Source: Lachnospiraceae bacterium (GTDB lineage Bacteria; Bacillota; Clostridia; Lachnospirales; Lachnospiraceae). Taken from it: a stretch of DNA of 32,022 nucleotides. The DNA lies in assembly GCA_021203305.1 (NCBI GenBank), contig JAJQBK010000066.1, forward strand, positions 1 through 32,022, read 5' to 3'. The notes below the pieces were generated by a model. It was given only the letters and a program-made list of their open reading frames with translations, was not told where the DNA came from and did no database searches. The translations under genes were made by a program, and so were the position numbers. Of the stretch, positions 30,337-32,022 are shown piece by piece. Each line of letters begins with the position of its first letter. Position 1 is the stretch's first letter.

Positions 30337-31566
30337 ATGAAAGAGAAGCCGAAAGCCGCTTCATCTATCACGGGAAGGCTGAATCTGTATTTTGGCGTGC
30401 GCATGCTGGGCGCGTTTTTTTGTCTGGATCTGGTCATAATGACAGGGCTTGTCGCAACCTTTTTTTACTGGGTGGAAAAACAGGCGCCGGGCAGCGGCGG
30501 TATTACAGAGAGATATTTTTCCATGGAATCAGAACATCTGTATTACATAGTGAAATTTCAGAATGGCGGGATGAGCAGCTATGGTATATCCGCGCTTTTG
30601 CGCACTGCCCTTCCGGCCTTTATTTTTGTGCTGATCGTGGAAATGTGGGTGCTTGTGTCCGGGCTGTCTCATACCAGGGAAATCCGGCGGATTCTGCGGC
30701 CCTTAAACGATCTGGCCAGACAGACGGAGGAGCTGAGCCGGGTCTCCTTTGACAATGATAAGTTTCGGATTCTGGAGGAGGCAATTTCTCATATGGAGCC
30801 GGACGCCAGGCTTGTCACGGGGGAGAGGGAGCTGCGAAGCCTGGAGGTGGCGATTAACAATATGCTGGACCGCATCCGGGAGAGCAACCGCAGGCAGAGC
30901 CAGTTTGTGTCGGACGCCTCCCATGAGCTGCGCACCCCGATTTCCGTGATTCAGGGCTATGTCAATCTGCTGGACCGCTGGGGAAAGGAGGACCCGGTGG
31001 TTTTAGAGGAGGCCATCGGTGCGCTGAAAAATGAGGCTGATCATATGCAGGAGCTGGTGGAGCAGCTTTTGTTTCTGGCCAGAGGGGACAGCGGACGCAA
31101 CAGCCTGAAGCCGGAGAGCTTTGCGCTTTCTGATCTTTTGCGGGAGGTGTGCGAGGAATGCCGGATGATCGACAGCGGGCACGAATATGTGTACGCCGGG
31201 GAAGAGAACGTGGTCTGCACGGCGGATGTGGCGATGATCAAGCAGACGGTGCGCATTTTTACGGATAACGCGGCCAAGTATTCCACCGGTGGCAGCATTG
31301 TGCTGGGAGCGTTTCATGAAGAGAGTGGTGTTAAGTATGTGGTGCAGGATGAGGGAGAGGGTATAGCCGCAGGGGAGGTTTCTCATGTGTTCGACCGTTT
31401 TTACCGCTCTGATGAGGCGAGAAATTCCGAAACCGGGGGAAGCGGACTGGGGCTTTCCATCGCGAAGTGGATTGTGGAGGCCCACGGCGGCGTGATTGAG
31501 GTTCTTTCCAGAGAAGAGTTTGGTACGAGATTTACGGTGGAGCTGCCGCAGAGCGAAAATATGTAA
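30337..31566 (+). CDS. Membrane sensor histidine kinase (ArlS-like)
   Basis: A 409-residue kinase. Membrane helices at about 25-47 and 90-112 enclose a small extracellular region of about 40 residues (QAPGSGGITERYFSMESEHLYY). A HAMP-like stretch (about 113-185) leads to HisKA with H196 in SDASHELRTPISVIQGY, then HATPase_c with DNAAKYS, DEGEGI and GSGLGLSIAKWI. It follows the regulator by four bases and is its evident partner. The stop at 31566 is followed by AT-rich sequence and then the recombinase. Confidence 0.92.
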   Translation: MKEKPKAASSITGRLNLYFGVRMLGAFFCLDLVIMTGLVATFFYWVEKQAPGSGGITERYFSMESEHLYYIVKFQNGGMSSYGISALLRTALPAFIFVLIVEMWVLVSGLSHTREIRRILRPLNDLARQTEELSRVSFDNDKFRILEEAISHMEPDARLVTGERELRSLEVAINNMLDRIRESNRRQSQFVSDASHELRTPISVIQGYVNLLDRWGKEDPVVLEEAIGALKNEADHMQELVEQLLFLARGDSGRNSLKPESFALSDLLREVCEECRMIDSGHEYVYAGEENVVCTADVAMIKQTVRIFTDNAAKYSTGGSIVLGAFHEESGVKYVVQDEGEGIAAGEVSHVFDRFYRSDEARNSETGGSGLGLSIAKWIVEAHGGVIEVLSREEFGTRFTVELPQSENM

Positions 31567-31653
31567 AACTGCGGCTGGGGTTCGTCGACTTTGGGGCAGG
31601 AGAGGCACTTTTAGAGAAAAAGATTGATATGTATGTCTCAGGTGCTATAAAGT

Positions 31654-31737
31654 GTAGATAAGATTTTAGTACATATCGAAAAACCCTTGAAAATAAAGGA
31701 AATTTCGGTGTTCAGTAAAATCCTATCTACTTTTTTT
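31654..31737 (+). other. Large hairpin with T run before the recombinase
   Basis: GTAGATAAGATTTTA (31654-31668) pairs with TAAAATCCTATCTAC (31716-31730) over 15 positions with one mismatch, followed by seven T residues. The loop has its own CGAAA/TTTCG and CCTT/AAGG stems. It can act as a terminator shielding the recombinase from upstream reading, or form part of the element end. The remaining 31567-31653 shows nothing else. Confidence 0.6.
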
Positions 31738-31756
31738 ATGGAAGGAGGAATGTCTG

Positions 31757-32022
31757 ATGGGAAAGAAAAATCAGCAGCTTATCACTGCACTGTATGAGCG
31801 TCTCAGTCATGATGATGACCTGCAAGGTGAGAGTAACTCCATATCGAATCAAAAACGAGTGTTGGAGGACTTCGCACGGCAGCAGGGTTTCACAAATATC
31901 CGGCACTACACGGACGACGGAATCTCCGGAACCCGCTTTGATAGACCTGGCTTTCAGGCCATGATGGAGGACATCCAGGACGGAAAGGTGGCTGTCGCCT
32001 GCCTGAAGGACATGAGCCGTTT
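31757..32022 (+). CDS. Large serine recombinase, N-terminal part (truncated by window)
   Basis: Only 88 full codons are visible. They form the start of a serine-recombinase catalytic domain: ALYERLSHDDD with the probable catalytic serine, then SISNQKRVLEDFARQQGF, YTDDGISGTRFDRPGFQAM and the beginning of CLKDMSRF. This sequence style belongs to large TnpX-like recombinases of Clostridia conjugative or mobilisable elements. GGAGG eight bases before the ATG sets the start; an ATG at 31750 is in another frame with an early stop. The rest lies beyond the right edge. Confidence 0.92.
   Translation, partial: MGKKNQQLITALYERLSHDDDLQGESNSISNQKRVLEDFARQQGFTNIRHYTDDGISGTRFDRPGFQAMMEDIQDGKVAVACLKDMSR

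Overview
The window looks like chromosomal DNA of a gut-type Clostridia, most likely a Lachnospiraceae member. The grounds are gene content and style rather than one marker: moderately GC-rich coding sequence with AT-rich promoters, AGGAGG ribosome sites, a TetM-like GTPase fused to a YacP/Rae1-type NYN nuclease, an UPF0397 ECF vitamin transporter, an ftsE-ftsX-pcsB-ctpA block, a GH36 alpha-galactosidase and a large serine recombinase.

Layout. 1-581 is a regulatory region: an outward minus-strand promoter, a MITE-like inverted repeat, and five AACGGTT-type repeats spaced exactly 11 bp in front of a strong promoter. That promoter serves an overlapping pair (582-4248): an HTH-Uma2 protein and a ribosomal-protection-type GTPase with a C-terminal Rae1-like NYN nuclease. 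4286-7765 is a vitamin ECF transporter operon (S component, double ATPase, EcfT) with a structured leader, internal hairpins and a terminator. 7786-9707 is an OmpR-type two-component system; 9815-10550 is a phosphatidyltransferase gene.

The minus-strand block 10598-16014 has an acyltransferase-like membrane protein and a probable phosphate operon: HAD phosphatase, a PstS-like lipoprotein whose two halves are in swapped order, a Na+/Pi symporter with PhoU tail, a 21-codon mini-cistron, and a CorA-type Mg channel. Its promoter carries TTTACA repeats like PhoP boxes. 16066-18026 holds tRNA-Gln(CTG), an acyl-ACP thioesterase and a CvfB-like S1 protein. 18093-23866 is a cell-wall/division block: a CdaR/PucR-type regulator, ftsE (with a 5-residue tandem-repeat tail), ftsX, a PcsB-like M23 hydrolase and an S41 protease. 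23913-28790 is carbohydrate metabolism: phosphoglucomutase, GH36 alpha-galactosidase, a decayed LacI-type regulator fragment and a small NAD(P)-binding oxidoreductase. 28921-31566 is a DUF4342-like membrane protein with a second two-component system behind a promoter with 11-bp direct repeats. From about 31610 composition becomes AT-rich and a large serine recombinase begins, cut off by the window end; this is probably the left end of an integrated element.

The most notable items are the translational-GTPase/Rae1 fusion with its helically phased promoter array, and the Pho-like operon with a circularly permuted phosphate-binding protein, a dnaX-like slippery heptamer at its first gene and a duplication-born mini-cistron. 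All functional statements are from reading sequence and family knowledge; no search or folding program was run.
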